NCBI GenBank assembly: GCA_032622095.1
Contig: CP136065.1
Span: 208,112,151-208,176,150 of the forward strand
Source of the DNA: Siphonodentalium dalli
Lineage: Eukaryota > Mollusca > Scaphopoda > Gadilida > Siphonodentaliidae
Length of the DNA stretch: 64,000 bases
Direction: 5' to 3'
Shown: in pieces, positions 45,507 to 57,518 of the stretch
How positions within the stretch are numbered: the first letter of the stretch is position 1
How the letters are laid out: each line of letters starts with the position of its first letter
The notes under the pieces: generated by a model
Database searches by the model: none
What the model was told of the DNA's origin: nothing
What the model saw: the letters and a program-made list of their open reading frames with translations, nothing else
Program-made: the position numbers and the translations under genes

Positions 45507-46795
45507 AGCTCAACTTTACTTTGTAAAGTTTGAGCTATTGCCATGGCTTTGTCGTCCGTGTGTACGTAAGGCGTCAACAATGCAGGCTACAGGTCGTACC
45601 TTTGGTCGGATCATTATGAAATTTGTCATAGCTGTTGACATCAACATTTAGACCAGAATGATTAATTTTGGGGTCATTCGGTAAAAAAACATGGCCGCCA
45701 GTGGCCATCTTGCATTTCAAAATTCAATCCATTAGCACGGGCTACAGGGCGTACTGTTTGTCTGATCGTTATGAAATTTGTCATGGATGTTAATATTGAC
45801 GATGTAGATGGGAACGAGTAATTTTGGGGTCATTTGGCCCAAAAACATGGCCGCCAGCAGCCATCTTGGATTTTACTCTTTGTATGACTAAATTCTTTAG
45901 CACTGGCTACAGGTCGTACCTTTAGTCTGATCATCATCAAATTTGTCATGGATGTCAATATTGACATGTAGATGGGAACGAGTAATTTTGGCGTCATTTG
46001 GCCCAAAAACATGGCCACCAGCAGCCATCTTGGATTTTACTCTTTGTATGACTAAATCATTTAGCACGGGCTACAGGTCGTACCTTTAGTCTGATCATCA
46101 TCAAATTGGTCATGAATGTTAATAATGACATGTAGATGGGAACGAGTCATTTTGGGGTCATTCGGTCAAAAAACATGGCCGCCAGCAGGCATCTTTGATT
46201 TTACTCTTTGTATAATAAATCCTTTAGCACGGGCTACAGGTCGTACCTTTAGTCCGATCATCATAAAATTTGTCATGGCTGTAGAAATTGGAATGTATAT
46301 GGGAACGAGTCATTTTGGGGTCATTCGGACAGCGGCCATCTTGGATTTCAAAATTCAATCCATTAGCACGGGCCACAGGTCGTACTGTTCGTCTGATCAT
46401 TATGAAATTTGTCATGGATGTTAATATTGACATGTAGATGGGAACGAGTAATTTTGGAGTCATTCGGCCGAAAAACATGGTGGCCAGCAGCCATTTTGTA
46501 TTTTACTCTTTGTATGACTAAATCCTTTAGCACGGGCTACAGGTCGTACATACCTTTAATCTGATAATCATGAAATTTGTCATGAATGTTAACAATGACA
46601 TGTAGATGGGAACGGGTAATTTTGAGGTCATTCTGCCAAACAACATGGCCACCAGCAGCCGTCTTGTATTTTACTCTTTGTATGACTAAATCCTTTAGCA
46701 CGGGCTACAGGTCGTACATACGTTTAATCTGATAATCATGAAATTTGCATGGGTGTTGAAATTGGAATGTAGATGGGGAACGAGTCATATGATGG
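45507..46795 (+). repeat. Second ~164-bp tandem array
   Basis: It starts with the palindrome agctcaactttac...gtaaagtttgagct (45507-45536), then gtcgtccgtgtgtacg. Units follow near 45580, 45735, 45900, 46064, 46227, 46364, 46527 and 46697. It uses agcacgggctacaggtcgta where the first array has ggcgcgggctacagg, so this is a separate subfamily copy. Confidence 0.92.
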
Positions 46796-46889
46796 AAAGA
46801 CATGTTATATAACAACATATCACAAACAATGTTATGTTAGTCACAGCATAACTTTTATAAATGGTTTTGGCTTTTAAGTACTTAATTAA

Positions 46890-47123
46890 CCCTTTCACGA
46901 TTTCCAGAAAAATTGCAAAAGCCCTGTGTCAGTACATTCTCTTACATATGCTAATCTCCCAGAGCGAGTCTCGCATATATAAGGGAATTCATTGATCAAA
47001 GCAGTTTTTCCATTTATCTTATAAGTCAGTGCATTCTCTTATGTACCTGATGCTTCCAATGGGAGACTCGCCTATATAAGAAAATGCGCTGGCACAGGAT
47101 CTTTAATCCTGCATTTTTCAGTA
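46890..47123. mobile_element. Degenerate TTAA-flanked nested-palindrome MITE
   Basis: TTAA at 46886-46889 is followed by CCCTTTCACGATTTCC. The other edge, ...ctgcatttttcagta-TTAA (47124-47127), is decayed. Two decayed hairpins sit inside (about 46930-46997 and 47027-47093), framed by ccctgtgtcagtacattctc and cgctggcacagg, the same frame as in the other members. Confidence 0.7.
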
Positions 47124-47129
47124 TTAAAA

Positions 47130-48789
47130 CAAAGTATGATTAACCAACAGTATGTTGTTTTAACATGTTTGAAGTGTCATGTGCAGCTGTCATGTGGATA
47201 AAATATATCCATGTTACAGGTTGACTGTATGATATCACAACAAATAAATACAAAATAAAAGCATCTGCTTCTCAATGATTTAAAAAACAATTGCCCTAAA
47301 ATCATTTCTTTTTTGTGTGGTGTTATAAAGGCAGTTGACTTTCATAGGTGAACCTGTCATAATTAACACACAAAACACAAATTTCAAATACAGTATGACT
47401 GGCAATAAGATTAAGCTCCATGGTTAAATGCAATGGACATAATGGTTTTGATAAATAATGTTTTTAAGTCTTAATGGGTTTGATTAAAATGAGATATGAA
47501 ATATCACAAATAGAAATGGACGGTTTCAAATATACATGTATACGTAAATAGTGAAAGACTTTTAATGAAAATGCACTTTAAATATAACATGTATAGCACT
47601 CTGGAACCATCAGACATGATGGAAAAACATGTTTTAACATGATACCACAAAAATATTCCATAATTTTTATAAATATACTATATTTCTTTAGAAGTCAGAG
47701 AAAAATCCATGTACCTACAAAATCCAGCCTAGAAGTATAAGTCATCTACAGCGGAAAATGTTCAATTAATAATTTATTTTGAGGAGGGCCGAGCGCAAAA
47801 TTAACTTTAATGTCCTCTAAATGTATAAACAATGCGAAACATGATTGACAATGCTTTAAGCTTTTTCATCATTGAACGCTGATATCTAAACATCCCCCTA
47901 CTAGGTATTCAAAATGGAAACATTGACTCAAACGTTCTGCCACATTCAAAATATGTTTTCAATGACAGAACATGTTTTAGAGTTCCACATCAGTCTATTA
48001 TAGTCTATTAATTTGTAGGGGTGATCAGGGTAAATTGATCGTAGGAGAGACAATGGGTATTGACTATTGAAAGGATTGAGGTATACGTTTATACCACTCT
48101 ATAGTGTTATGGAATGCAAAAAAAACATGCATGTATATCACAGACAAGATGGCAGCATAAGTACATCAGAAATAAATACTGACAAAGAATTGATGCTTTG
48201 AGAATATGCATAGCACTAAAATTATTTTGCAAGAAGTACTCCCATTTGTCACAATATAGGCATTTGTCACAATATAGGCATTTGACACATTTCTATGTGA
48301 AAGTTTGCATGATATTATAAAAATACCAGCAATATGGGTATGTTTTCAAATTCTGAATTGTACACTTTTTGAACAAGATGTTTATAGTAAGAATGGAAAA
48401 TTCTCTGCTGTTCACTTTTGTTTTGAGTATGATCTAAACTTTCTGTAATGATGAACCGCAATCACTTGTACAGAAAATTTCCTTTGCAAGGAAAATTATC
48501 TACATGGTTTATCTGCTTCGAGGGCAGGTGATTGCAGGATTTTATCATGTATCTGCACGGTCACATTCACTTATGTGTAATCTGTGAAAGTCAGAAGAAA
48601 CACTGCTAATATTTTTCGATCACACTCGTCTGATTAGTCACTTCGCTGAAATGATTCCATACCCGACACTAACATTAAAATATGTTAAGTAGGACCTGAA
48701 AACAACAAGGATTATATGTATATAATTTTATGAAAATGTATGCAAATTTCTAATGCGCGCCTAAATTATATTTGTATTTCTTGTCATTA
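47130..48789. other. AT-rich unique DNA, nothing recognised
   Basis: No coding motif, inverted termini or arrays were seen. A 20-bp phrase (catttgtcacaatataggca) is tandemly repeated once near 48243-48282. Confidence 0.5.
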
Positions 48790-48793
48790 TTAA

Positions 48794-49238
48794 AGGTACT
48801 CAATCCGATCAGACACTCAGAAATTACTATTTCTTCGGCTTCAGGGGTAAAAAATAATTCATCTGAATTGAGGAACCTACCAATCAATGATGAGGGAGTT
48901 CAGATATCGATATTTTAAGTCTTGTTATTTTTATTTTTTCTGTCCCAGAAATCGCCGTCAAAAGGATGATCTCGGTCAGAATTGCGTTATTATTGCCACT
49001 TGATTTTTGAGTTATGCATCCTCGTCTGTTGGAATAATGTTTCTGGTGTACACATCGAGAAAATTACGAATTATGGGCAAATTATTAGTACACACCTCAA
49101 GAAAATTACAAATTTCAAAAAACAATATATATTAACTCTGAACTTTGTATGATGGGTTCCTTGACTCGAATCAAATATTGTTTACCCCTGAAGCCAAAGA
49201 AATAGTAATTAAGGGGTGCTTAAGCGGATTGAGTACCT
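48794..49238. mobile_element. TTAA-flanked MITE (445 bp)
   Basis: TTAA lies at 48790-48793 and 49239-49242. The ends AGGTACTCAATCCG and CGGATTGAGTACCT are perfect inverted repeats. Inverted similarity extends ~85 bp inward (attactatttcttcggcttc, aggggtaaa, aggaacc). The TTAA duplication and AGG start would fit Kolobok or piggyBac. Related fragments occur near 32510 and 39300. Confidence 0.9.
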
Positions 49239-49717
49239 TTAAATGGACAATGAGAGACTTCAAGACAATTAAATTTGATTGTGCTGAAATTAACACTTTG
49301 ACAAAAGATCTCAGAAAATAATATGTTAAACTATATAACATTAAGACATAATGGAAAGCATACTAATCATTTAAAATGGTCAAGCTTAAACGTAATGAAC
49401 TTGACATCTTCCAGTTCAGAGTAAAATTAAAACCATACACATATGTCGTCTTACATTTACATGTTTTGGATACTATTCATATAGAGCCAGTACTTCAACA
49501 AACACATACAAAAGCCCTGTTCCATTACTGAACGACTTCCTATTAAAGTTGATAATTTCGAAGCAAAACACTTTGAATGACAAATGTCCTTTAAAATGTC
49601 TTATTTTAACAAACATATATGTTATTAACAAACAAATATAACATATAAAAGAGAACATTTCAGAGTTACCAAATGTAAAAATAGTTGTTTATGAAGAACA
49701 ACAGTAATTGGAATACT

Positions 49718-49886
49718 TCACTCTGCTAAGTGTACAACACTTGTGACACATGTGCCCATTGATTTCATGAGCAGCTTGAAGGGAACTGAGTCAAACACCT
49801 GCTTCTCAGATCCTAACTCATCTACCAGCATAGCCACATTGACGGTGAATTCTTTCTCATCATTTGTGAAAAGGAGAAAGTTCTCT
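49718..49886 (-). CDS. Terminal exon of a candidate host gene
   Basis: The acceptor ttctttctgcag is followed, with phase 2 carried from the exon at 50285-50358, by ENFLLFTNDEKEFTVNVAML, VDELGSEKQVFDSVPFKLLM and KSMGTCVTSVVHLAE, ending in TGA at 49718-49720. The split Gly codon (gg + a) joins the two exons in frame, which chance would rarely produce along with good acceptor and donor sites. The exon is acidic/hydrophobic mixed with no low complexity, and codon usage looks coding. No domain is recognised. Confidence 0.65.
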
Positions 49887-50284
49887 CTGCAGAAAGAAAT
49901 TTGAAAGCATTAGTTATCAGTCATAGTTAGCATAAAGCCACTCAGCATACTCAAATACCCAATATGTGATATCACAGACTTTTAAAAGTTTCAGAAAACA
50001 ATCCTGTTCATTATCAAACCTAGGTCGTACAAGCAAAGATAGTCAGCACATTAGTGTGCAAAACTCACATGAGGTAAAATGATCATTGCAAACTTTAAAA
50101 TAACCATAGAGAGGTTCAATTTTAAAGTGTATACACCGTAATTATGTTATAGTTCACATATTTTTAATTATCATTTTCAATTAATTAATAGTCATAAGGA
50201 GGTTATCTAAAAATCTACTGGCCAACACTAGTTCCTGACAATGGAAAATGTTTACAAGCTGAAATGATTACAAAAAATACTAAC

Positions 50285-50358
50285 CCTTCCTTGTCCAGGC
50301 CAATCACTGTCACCTCTCCCTCGCTGTCTATTTCAATTGGTACTTCTGGCACAATTTC
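50285..50358 (-). CDS. Internal exon of a candidate host gene
   Basis: Flanked by acceptor aacttttcag and donor gg/gttagt. It encodes EIVPEVPIEIDSEGEVTVIG then LDKE and two bases of a Gly codon completed in the exon at 49718-49886. The 394-bp intron between them is AT-rich. The next upstream exon was not found: the candidate at 57519-57909 ends in phase 1, which does not match the phase-0 start here. Either an exon is missing from my reading or the genes are separate. Confidence 0.65.
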
Positions 50359-50359
50359 C

Positions 50360-51940
50360 TGAAAAGTTATATTCATAAGATATGTATATTGGTTACTGTT
50401 ATAGTCATTACACCATCATCCTATTATGCCCACCTATTATTTTGTTTTATTAAACCAATTGCTATAAAGCATGAACACAAACACACTCGTTGCAAGTTGC
50501 AAAGTACAAAAGTTTCAATCTTAATTTTCTACAAACATTTAATTAATAATGTCCATGCAACCCTGAGTCTCCAGCATACTGATACAACAAGAGGTGTGCA
50601 CTCGAGTGCTAGCATACCTCCACTGTGGCAAATTCAACCCGCATTATCCGTAAACTTTTTTACTTTAAAGAAACATTCGGACTAATAATAGAATTTTCTA
50701 ACAGTCTGAGCCAATCCCTAGCCACATCATGTAGAGACGGTATTGTGAGAATTCAACACCAAAACTCTCATAGTAAATTTTTAGCACCAAGGGATGGGTA
50801 AACATCTGCCGATTGTGATCGGCCTCTCGTTAATCTCTCTATTCATTGCTCATCACAAAAAAATTACCTTCTTTACAAAGTTGAGCTACAGTGTCATTGA
50901 CACTTTCATCTAGTTGGTATTATATATCCACCGCATGATTTTTGTCATTAAGAATGCCGGATTTCAATTAAAAGAGAGATATTAAAATTAATTTAATAAA
51001 GTTCAAGTCACATGATTTTCGCCTAAATATAGGCATTGCGAAATAAACAGCGCCAAATTTAAACTGATTTATATAAGCACATGTTTACAAATAAACCACC
51101 ATATCAGTGAACATATACCAATATAGTCGATAAAATAAGAAATCATGAGTATTGTTTCATGGTCAGTAGCTATATTCACTCACTGCATGTTATTTTGAGC
51201 ACAGGTTTTGGTATTTGTGACAAAAATAGCTTTTCTGACAAGATATTTACTAAGAAAATTTCTATATTTTCCAGTATTTTCTGAGTGATATTTTGTCAGA
51301 AAAGCAATTTTTGTCACAAATTCCAACACACGTGTTTTGAGCCTGCACCAGCTAGCCTGAGGCACTGATATTTGGCACACACACAAAATTGAAATTTAAT
51401 AAAAAATCTGTTTTTATTTAATTTTGGCCAAATTGATCCAAATTCCTGAGGGTCATTTGACATTTCTGTAGACCCACGTTGAAACTGTAGATTTGACATT
51501 GCATGTGCACAAATAAATAACCATACACCAAGGTAGTCAATAAAATTAAGAAATACTGAGTAGTGTTTCATGGTGAGTAGCAACATTCACTTACAGGTAT
51601 TTGGCCAAAATATATATATTCACTCACTATCTTATTTTCATTTTGAGCCTGCATCAACTAGCCTGAGTGATTAAGTCAAATTGCCTTTCTCAGTCTTTCC
51701 GTGGAGAACAGTGGTGGTGGCTGCAGAGTCAGGATTTTGAAATTGGTGTGGGAGGTCCCAGGTGACATTTGGTGGCATATCCCGAACGCCCGTGTTGGGG
51801 GAAGGTATGGGAGGTCCAATATAAAAATATTATTGTTCAGTTTCACTCGTTCAAAATGAACCTAGTACCCACAAATATTAGATTAGATTAGATATTTTAG
51901 ATTAGATATTTTATTTGTATGATAAACATATATACATGTA
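50360..51940. other. Presumed intronic DNA
   Basis: A lone tail of the ~164-bp array family (aagttgagctacagtgtcat, 50879) is present. A local repeat also occurs (tctgacaagatatttactaa / gtcagaaaagcaatttttg, 51230-51330). A short attagat repeat lies at 51878-51912. No coding motif. Confidence 0.5.
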
Positions 51941-51949
51941 TTATTTTAA

Positions 51950-52156
51950 TAAATCGTTCAGTAGCAAAAAACAATCAGGTTTAACTATATGGCGGGTCGG
52001 AGTTTTGTATGCGAAATTTTAAGCCCATATAGAGCTTATTTTTTCCATTTATAAACAATAAATTTATAGACAATAAATGTTCATATTTCGGTAATTATAC
52101 AAAACTCCGACCTGCTGTATATATAAAACTGATTGTTTTTGCCACTGAACGATTTA
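51950..52156. mobile_element. Foldback MITE with TTAA at both sides
   Basis: taaatcgttcagtagcaaaa at the left is matched by the complement of ttttgccactgaacgattta at the right. Similarity continues through caatcag-ttta and ggtcggagttttgtat (about 62 bp per arm). TTAA occurs at 51946-51949 and 52157-52160. Because the sequence around the ends is itself TA-rich, the exact ends are less certain than in the other TTAA elements. Confidence 0.65.
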
Positions 52157-52847
52157 TTAAAAGAAAATAATTATGCTTTCGAAGATATAATGTCCCTTTA
52201 AATGAAATCCACCAATTGCATAACAGAATGACATTGATTCCAACCGCAAATTGATTATTGTTTATTTGGACTACACAGTGCAACATGTAATTTTATATAT
52301 CTCGAAAATACACTGAAGGTTGTTTATTCAGAACCCTAAACTTGACTAAAGGCTTTGGGTCAAATAACTTCCACTGGTATAATGTTGTAGATTTATGAAT
52401 ATGCATTTGAAACATAAGTTATTGTTGCATGTTCTAAATCATTTATCATTTCGATTCGATATTTGATTCGAAGTTGTGAATTCAATTCAATATTTGATTC
52501 GATAAAAATCATAATTCGCAGGTCCCTAGTTGAGAGATACATGTACATGCACTAAAATTAGGGCGCTGGTCAGTCCACATTCCACATGCATGTAATACAT
52601 GTAAATTCAGTCATTTGGCCAAATGACAGGTTTGACAGATTGACATATACGTGCTGAAACAAATATTCACGAAAAATTGAAAACAATTTGACGTCATGCA
52701 TGTACCCTGAGAATATTAATCCACATTTAACTTTACATTTATCAGCACTGCATACCTTGATGAAAGCATTGTATGAGCTACAAAAATAAATGTAAATAAC
52801 TAAGAAATTGCATCTCTGATTGAAGTGAAATTGAACACACTGATTAA

Positions 52848-53022
52848 AGGGATAATATGGATTCGTGACCACAAATATTTGTCATAGAGTGGTTAAATAC
52901 AATCATTTTGATATATGCGATGGGCTAATTACCGACATATAGGGGCTAGAAGTTATTGAAACCCCTTCACAATGGTATCATTTTATAAACCAGAAAATAT
53001 ACATCAAATCCATATTATCCCT
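52848..53022. mobile_element. TTAA-flanked MITE (175 bp)
   Basis: The ends AGGGATAATATGGATT and AATCCATATTATCCCT are perfect 16-bp inverted repeats, bracketed by TTAA at 52844-52847 and 53023-53026. No coding capacity. Confidence 0.88.
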
Positions 53023-53365
53023 TTAAGATATAGAACTTCCATGTATTCATAATGTATAAACATGTTAAAAACAAAATGCCTTTTCACTGAATGAATGAAT
53101 GACATCAATGAACTGAAATATTTCTCACCATTTAAATTTATCACAATGGATATGCTTGTGAATTTAGTAGAGAGTGCCATGCGATTAACCATCTATGGAA
53201 TTGTACACAATCTAGCAAATAATGGATCCCGATGATCTCTGATCTCTGACTAGTAAGTCATTTTAGAAACAGTGATTGTGAATTTGTGATATTATATACA
53301 GACTGATCACATTTCAAAATTTATAAGAACCATTCTAGCAGTGATGTTGAGCACTATAGCTTTAA

Positions 53366-53827
53366 CCCTTTCAGTGCCAGGTCCAATTTTTGTATCAACC
53401 CATATACCCTGTGCCAATGCATTCTCTTATATATGCGAGTCGACCCATATATAAGAGAATGCATTGGCCTAACAATTTTTCAAAATTTGTTATTATTTTT
53501 TACAATTTTTTTACAATTTTAATAATTTTTCCTTATATTCTTTAACAGACTTATTTTGTGGGTTTAGTGCCAGCGAATCTTACGTTTTTCATGGGCATCA
53601 AAATTATTACTTAAATACTTGGTGATAGTTTTGAGTTATAACATGCCCCTAAGGTTTTATCCAGTTTGTTTTTAAATTCGCTATAGCATGCTTAAGCATA
53701 CCCAAACAAAATTTAACCCAAAAAAATTCAACCCAAAAAAATCTAACAATTTAAAAAAAAAAAATTAGGGACGATTTTACAGACCGTAAATGAGGGCCGA
53801 TGAGATCGGCCCCTGGCACTGAAAGGG
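53366..53827. mobile_element. TTAA-flanked nested-palindrome MITE (462 bp)
   Basis: TTAA lies at 53362-53365 and 53828-53831. The ends CCCTTTCAGTGCCAGG and CCTGGCACTGAAAGGG are perfect inverted repeats. One internal palindrome is present (53413-53468, gccaatgcattctcttatat core) with a shortened loop. The second hairpin of the pair is absent. A small gggccgatgagatcggccc palindrome lies near the right end. Confidence 0.9.
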
Positions 53828-53831
53828 TTAA

Positions 53832-54990
53832 TTACATAAACGCATGCTTTGTTGAATATGAGTATCACAGGTTAGGTATTGGGAACAGGTATTAGGCAAA
53901 AACAATTTGTTTAAATTTAACAAATACCGGTACCTCCGATTACTTATCATTGAAATATACACGGCACTGTGACATTGAGATACCTATTATAATTTATAAA
54001 GTGGTACACATAAATGTGTATGCTTGAAGTACAGTCCTAGGAATCACTGTCCATGTAATATTGAACTTGATTAAAGTATAATAAATAAATAAATATATTA
54101 CCTCTACTATATAGATATAACTACCAGTTAGGCAACATCAGATTTAGTTATTATGCAAACCATCATCTGATTCGCTGAAACCATGCATTTATCTCCCCAC
54201 ATTTGACATGTGACAATTAAGTTAATTGTTCTTAATGCGCTCGTTGGGTCATATCAACTCTACCTTGTCTGAGTTGTACATAAATCGTAATTTTCCATCC
54301 AAATATCAGCATAAATTCACATTTATTGAATTGTTGAAAAACATTTATGACGTAACAGGAAGTGTATCTCTTCAGTTCCCTATTACACATTCCTTATTTA
54401 AAATTTGCAGCCAAACTCCAGCGCGAGTTATCTCCCATTGCTCCTCTTGAGGTGCGGAGAATGGAATATAAATTTTGCTTTCACATCTCAAGGTATCAAC
54501 CACCCCTAGGGCCCTACTTGAAAATATATAGATATATTACTTTGAGATGGTCATTTCTACATTTCTCTAGTAATGAGAATGAGTTAAAATTTGTAGTTAG
54601 TAGAGTAATAGCAGAGCCAGTTTTAACACATCCGATGTCTGTTTACTCGCATCCGTAATCCCTATTCGGATAATTACTGGTTGGCGAATAAGTAATCAGG
54701 TATTTATAAAATAGATGTGTTTCTCCAAAATCATAAAGAATTCCACACAGTTTTCACCTGAAAGAATATTCGAGTAACTAACAGCTATTTTCTCGTAAGT
54801 GGGGAAAGATACTAAAAATCTGAATACACCAGAAAAAAATATGGAATATGATGATATAAACTCAGAATTCGCGAATGTTTGTGTGGCATAAAAATTTGTA
54901 CTCTGTAATTTCACTCAAATCATCTGCCAATGAAAATGCAGATCACAAAATTTTTACTTGCCAAACTGGTCTTTATATTAATATAATAAC
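53832..54990. other. Presumed intronic DNA, nothing recognised
   Basis: Short frames only (for example plus 54362-54658) without motif or splice support. Confidence 0.45.
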
Positions 54991-55155
54991 ATAAATAGAG
55001 GATCTACAACGAGTCCCCAGTTTATAGCGGAATTTACAAAACGAGTCCAGTAAATTAGGTCTGGACCGAGCCTTTGGCGAGGTCCAGACCTAATTTACTG
55101 GACGAGTTTTGTAAATTCCGCTATAAACTGGGGACGAGTTGTAGATTCTATTTAT
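54991..55155. repeat. 165-bp palindrome
   Basis: ataaatagaggatctacaac...gtccccagtttatagcggaa...gtccagtaaattagg is mirrored as a reverse complement by cctaatttactggac...ttccgctataaactgggg...gttgtagattctatttat. The centre is ggtctggaccgagcctttgg around 55075. The main mismatches are an indel of 2 bp and one of 1 bp near the outer end. It lies 56 bp beyond the 3' end of the Crypton frame. Confidence 0.93.
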
Positions 55156-55210
55156 TACATGATCCAGAACCTGACAAAACATGCTTTAAATCAACAAATG
55201 GGACGTGAAA

Positions 55211-57034
55211 CTAAACATCGCTTCTATAAGGCCTGCGATGACGTATCACGTAACGTTGCGCTGTGTGCCCGCGTAAATAAATAGTCCCAGATAAACAAAG
55301 ACTCTTTGACGTATTTAATTGCGTAATTTTAATGAATAAAATGTTCAATCTCTTCACTCCTCGTCTCCCGAATCTGAATCTATGATTATTCTCCGACGGT
55401 GTTGGTTCGCTCCTGTCGCAATTATGCACGTGCACTTCAAAAGTGCCGCCATACACATTTCCGAAAAGCGAATTCGCTGTGCCGTGGACATTCATTTGAT
55501 TGTTTGATGTGTTCGTGTTTGTCATTGTTTTCATCACTGCGTGGATGTTTCTCGGAACACTTTCAACTCTAGCTGGTACTTCTGTTGACATAGTGTTAAT
55601 TGAATTTTCTGGAGTTACCGATGATTTTGTGCTTGATGACGACAGAACACGTGAGATTTGTTGATGTTGTTCTGAATTCAAACAGCTGTAGTTGTTTACA
55701 GACTGGATGTTTTTGTGACCGCTAATTTGTACAATATGGTTTGCCGGGATTTCAAAGTCATTTAATTTCTGGATCATATGCTTTCTTGCACTGTGGTTTG
55801 ACAGGTGTTTTTCTGACGAGAATCCGGCTGCCTTACACATTCGGCGCATCAATGATCCCAGTTTATTTACGCCAATTGGCTGACGCTTGAACCACATTTC
55901 ACCTGGTTTGGGTGTGCCTATTCCGGTGTGGGTTGCAAGATAGAACGGACGGTCAGCACCATTGAAATCCTTCGGACGTTTATCTCTGTAGATTTTGTAG
56001 ATGTTAACAATACATTTCAGTGGATCGGTGTTATTAGCCCATAATTTTGGACGGATTCTGCGGATATCTCTTGGATTGGCACCGGTCCTGGTTTTGGTCT
56101 GACGTTCATTAAATTCCAGATATGGAAGAGAATCAGCTGGTTCACACAATGTTACGTCACCCCAGCACATGTCTCGATGTTCTCCTGTACCACGCAGACC
56201 AAAATGAACTGTGAAGTAAAACCAGAGTGTATTTGTGATGGCCATGGGTAGGGACGATCCGAACTGCTCAGTTTCCCACAGAGCATAGATCTCTGCATCA
56301 GAAATGGGTTCTGACTTGTGTGGTGCGTTTCCCTTGCCATCACGTTTCAACGACTTTTGTTTGCATTTGAGGACTTCACGAACCTGTGCAAACTCAACGC
56401 TGGTAATGATCGAATAGCCATATTTCTGACGCCTCAATTGTCTGTCGAAGCTTGAAATAAATCCCCGAAGTGATGTAGGCTCATATTCGGACCCATCGGA
56501 TTTGCGGACACCAATTAGGAATTTGCACAACAACGGAGATAGTTCACCGTTAGTTCAGTCATGAACGTAGTGCGTATCCTTCTACGCTGGAAGCAGCAAT
56601 CTGCGAAAGCGGTCATGTTGACCTAGTTCACCGTGTGGAATTAAGTGAATTTCCCGGACTGTGTTACCTGTGTTTTCAAGGTAAGTTTTGAACAGTTTTA
56701 GGTCACAAATTGTTTTATAGAGGGTGTTATTGTTGCTTTGTCGAACCATGAATTCATTTATGTCCGATTCACTAACCTCTGCGAACCTTGTATTTTGAAA
56801 ACTTGAATTTGATGTGGAAGCGATTGCATCATCAGCAGGTGTACTTGTTGACGTCGGCTCCGAGTCAGCTAACAGCGACAATCTTTCCGGCTCTATTTCA
56901 ACTTCAAAGTCTATTCCATCCAATTTAACGGTGTAATATTCGCCATCTGCACCGATCCGATGACCAATTATTGTTCCCTGGCCCTCATAGTCAATATTTA
57001 CATTAGAATTCGTTGGAAAAATATTTGAAGCCAT
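55211..57034 (-). pseudogene. Crypton tyrosine recombinase gene, interrupted
   Basis: The first part starts at an ATG at 57034 (MASNIFPTNSN...) and includes the SAM-like N-terminal helices (ESDINEFMVRQSNNNT, LKLFKTYLENTGNTVREIHL). The second part (55211-56533) has KSDGSEYEPTSL, an arginine motif LRGTGEHRD, and the C-terminal box HSAR (H-x-x-R), GHKN and NNYS, i.e. the R..H-x-x-R..H..Y order of tyrosine recombinases in Crypton/DUF3504 proteins. The frame is the same in both parts but is broken by an 84-bp segment with two stops (TAG, TGA), bracketed by 11-bp direct repeats (tagttcaccgt at 56540 and 56624). No canonical intron ends coincide with it. The remaining residues look intact, so this may be a recent copy. 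It lies on the same strand as, and inside, a candidate host gene. Confidence 0.85.
56551..56634. repeat. 84-bp insertion or duplication breaking the Crypton frame
   Basis: The 11-bp repeat tagttcaccgt occurs at 56540-56550 and 56624-56634, 84 bp apart (28 codons). Without this segment the minus-strand frame would read continuously (IPHGEL joined to SPLLCKF). The inserted DNA includes ggtcatgttgacc, a small palindrome. Two in-frame stops lie inside. Confidence 0.85.
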
Positions 57035-57518
57035 ACTTTTGAAACGTAGCGAACGGAATTTAATCAGACGATAAACCGGAAGTCAAAGGTCAAGTTGGCC
57101 CAACAATAATACTTTTGGGTACACCTGGCACTATTTCCTGTTATTAAACGAACGGTTAATATCAGAATTTATAGAACGGGTTTATTGAATGGAATAAGGG
57201 TAGGATCATGTAATAATATAATATATTGATTTAATATTATTAAATAATATTTTATTCAACTAACAGTGATTCCTAGGGACTGTGCTTGAAGATTGCACAC
57301 ATATAAATTCATAAATGTTTGATTCAATATAATGAAATGTGAGAATTTAAAAAGCCATACATAGGATAATGCCTACAAAAGAGGTCTATAAAGTTACATT
57401 TTGTACAAGTACTATACGCTATCCACTGAGCTCCACAATTTGATTGGATCCAATTTGCAGACAGCCATTCAAGAAGACAACTGGATATATATTGAAATAA
57501 TGCAGTTGAGAAATGTAC

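Noticed and set aside
42450-46795. The regular ~164-bp array as a possible CRISPR array or satellite centromere
   Set aside because: Units are contiguous without spacers and the context is eukaryotic. The array has only ~10-18 units with defined head and tail, so a dispersed array element is more likely than a centromeric satellite.
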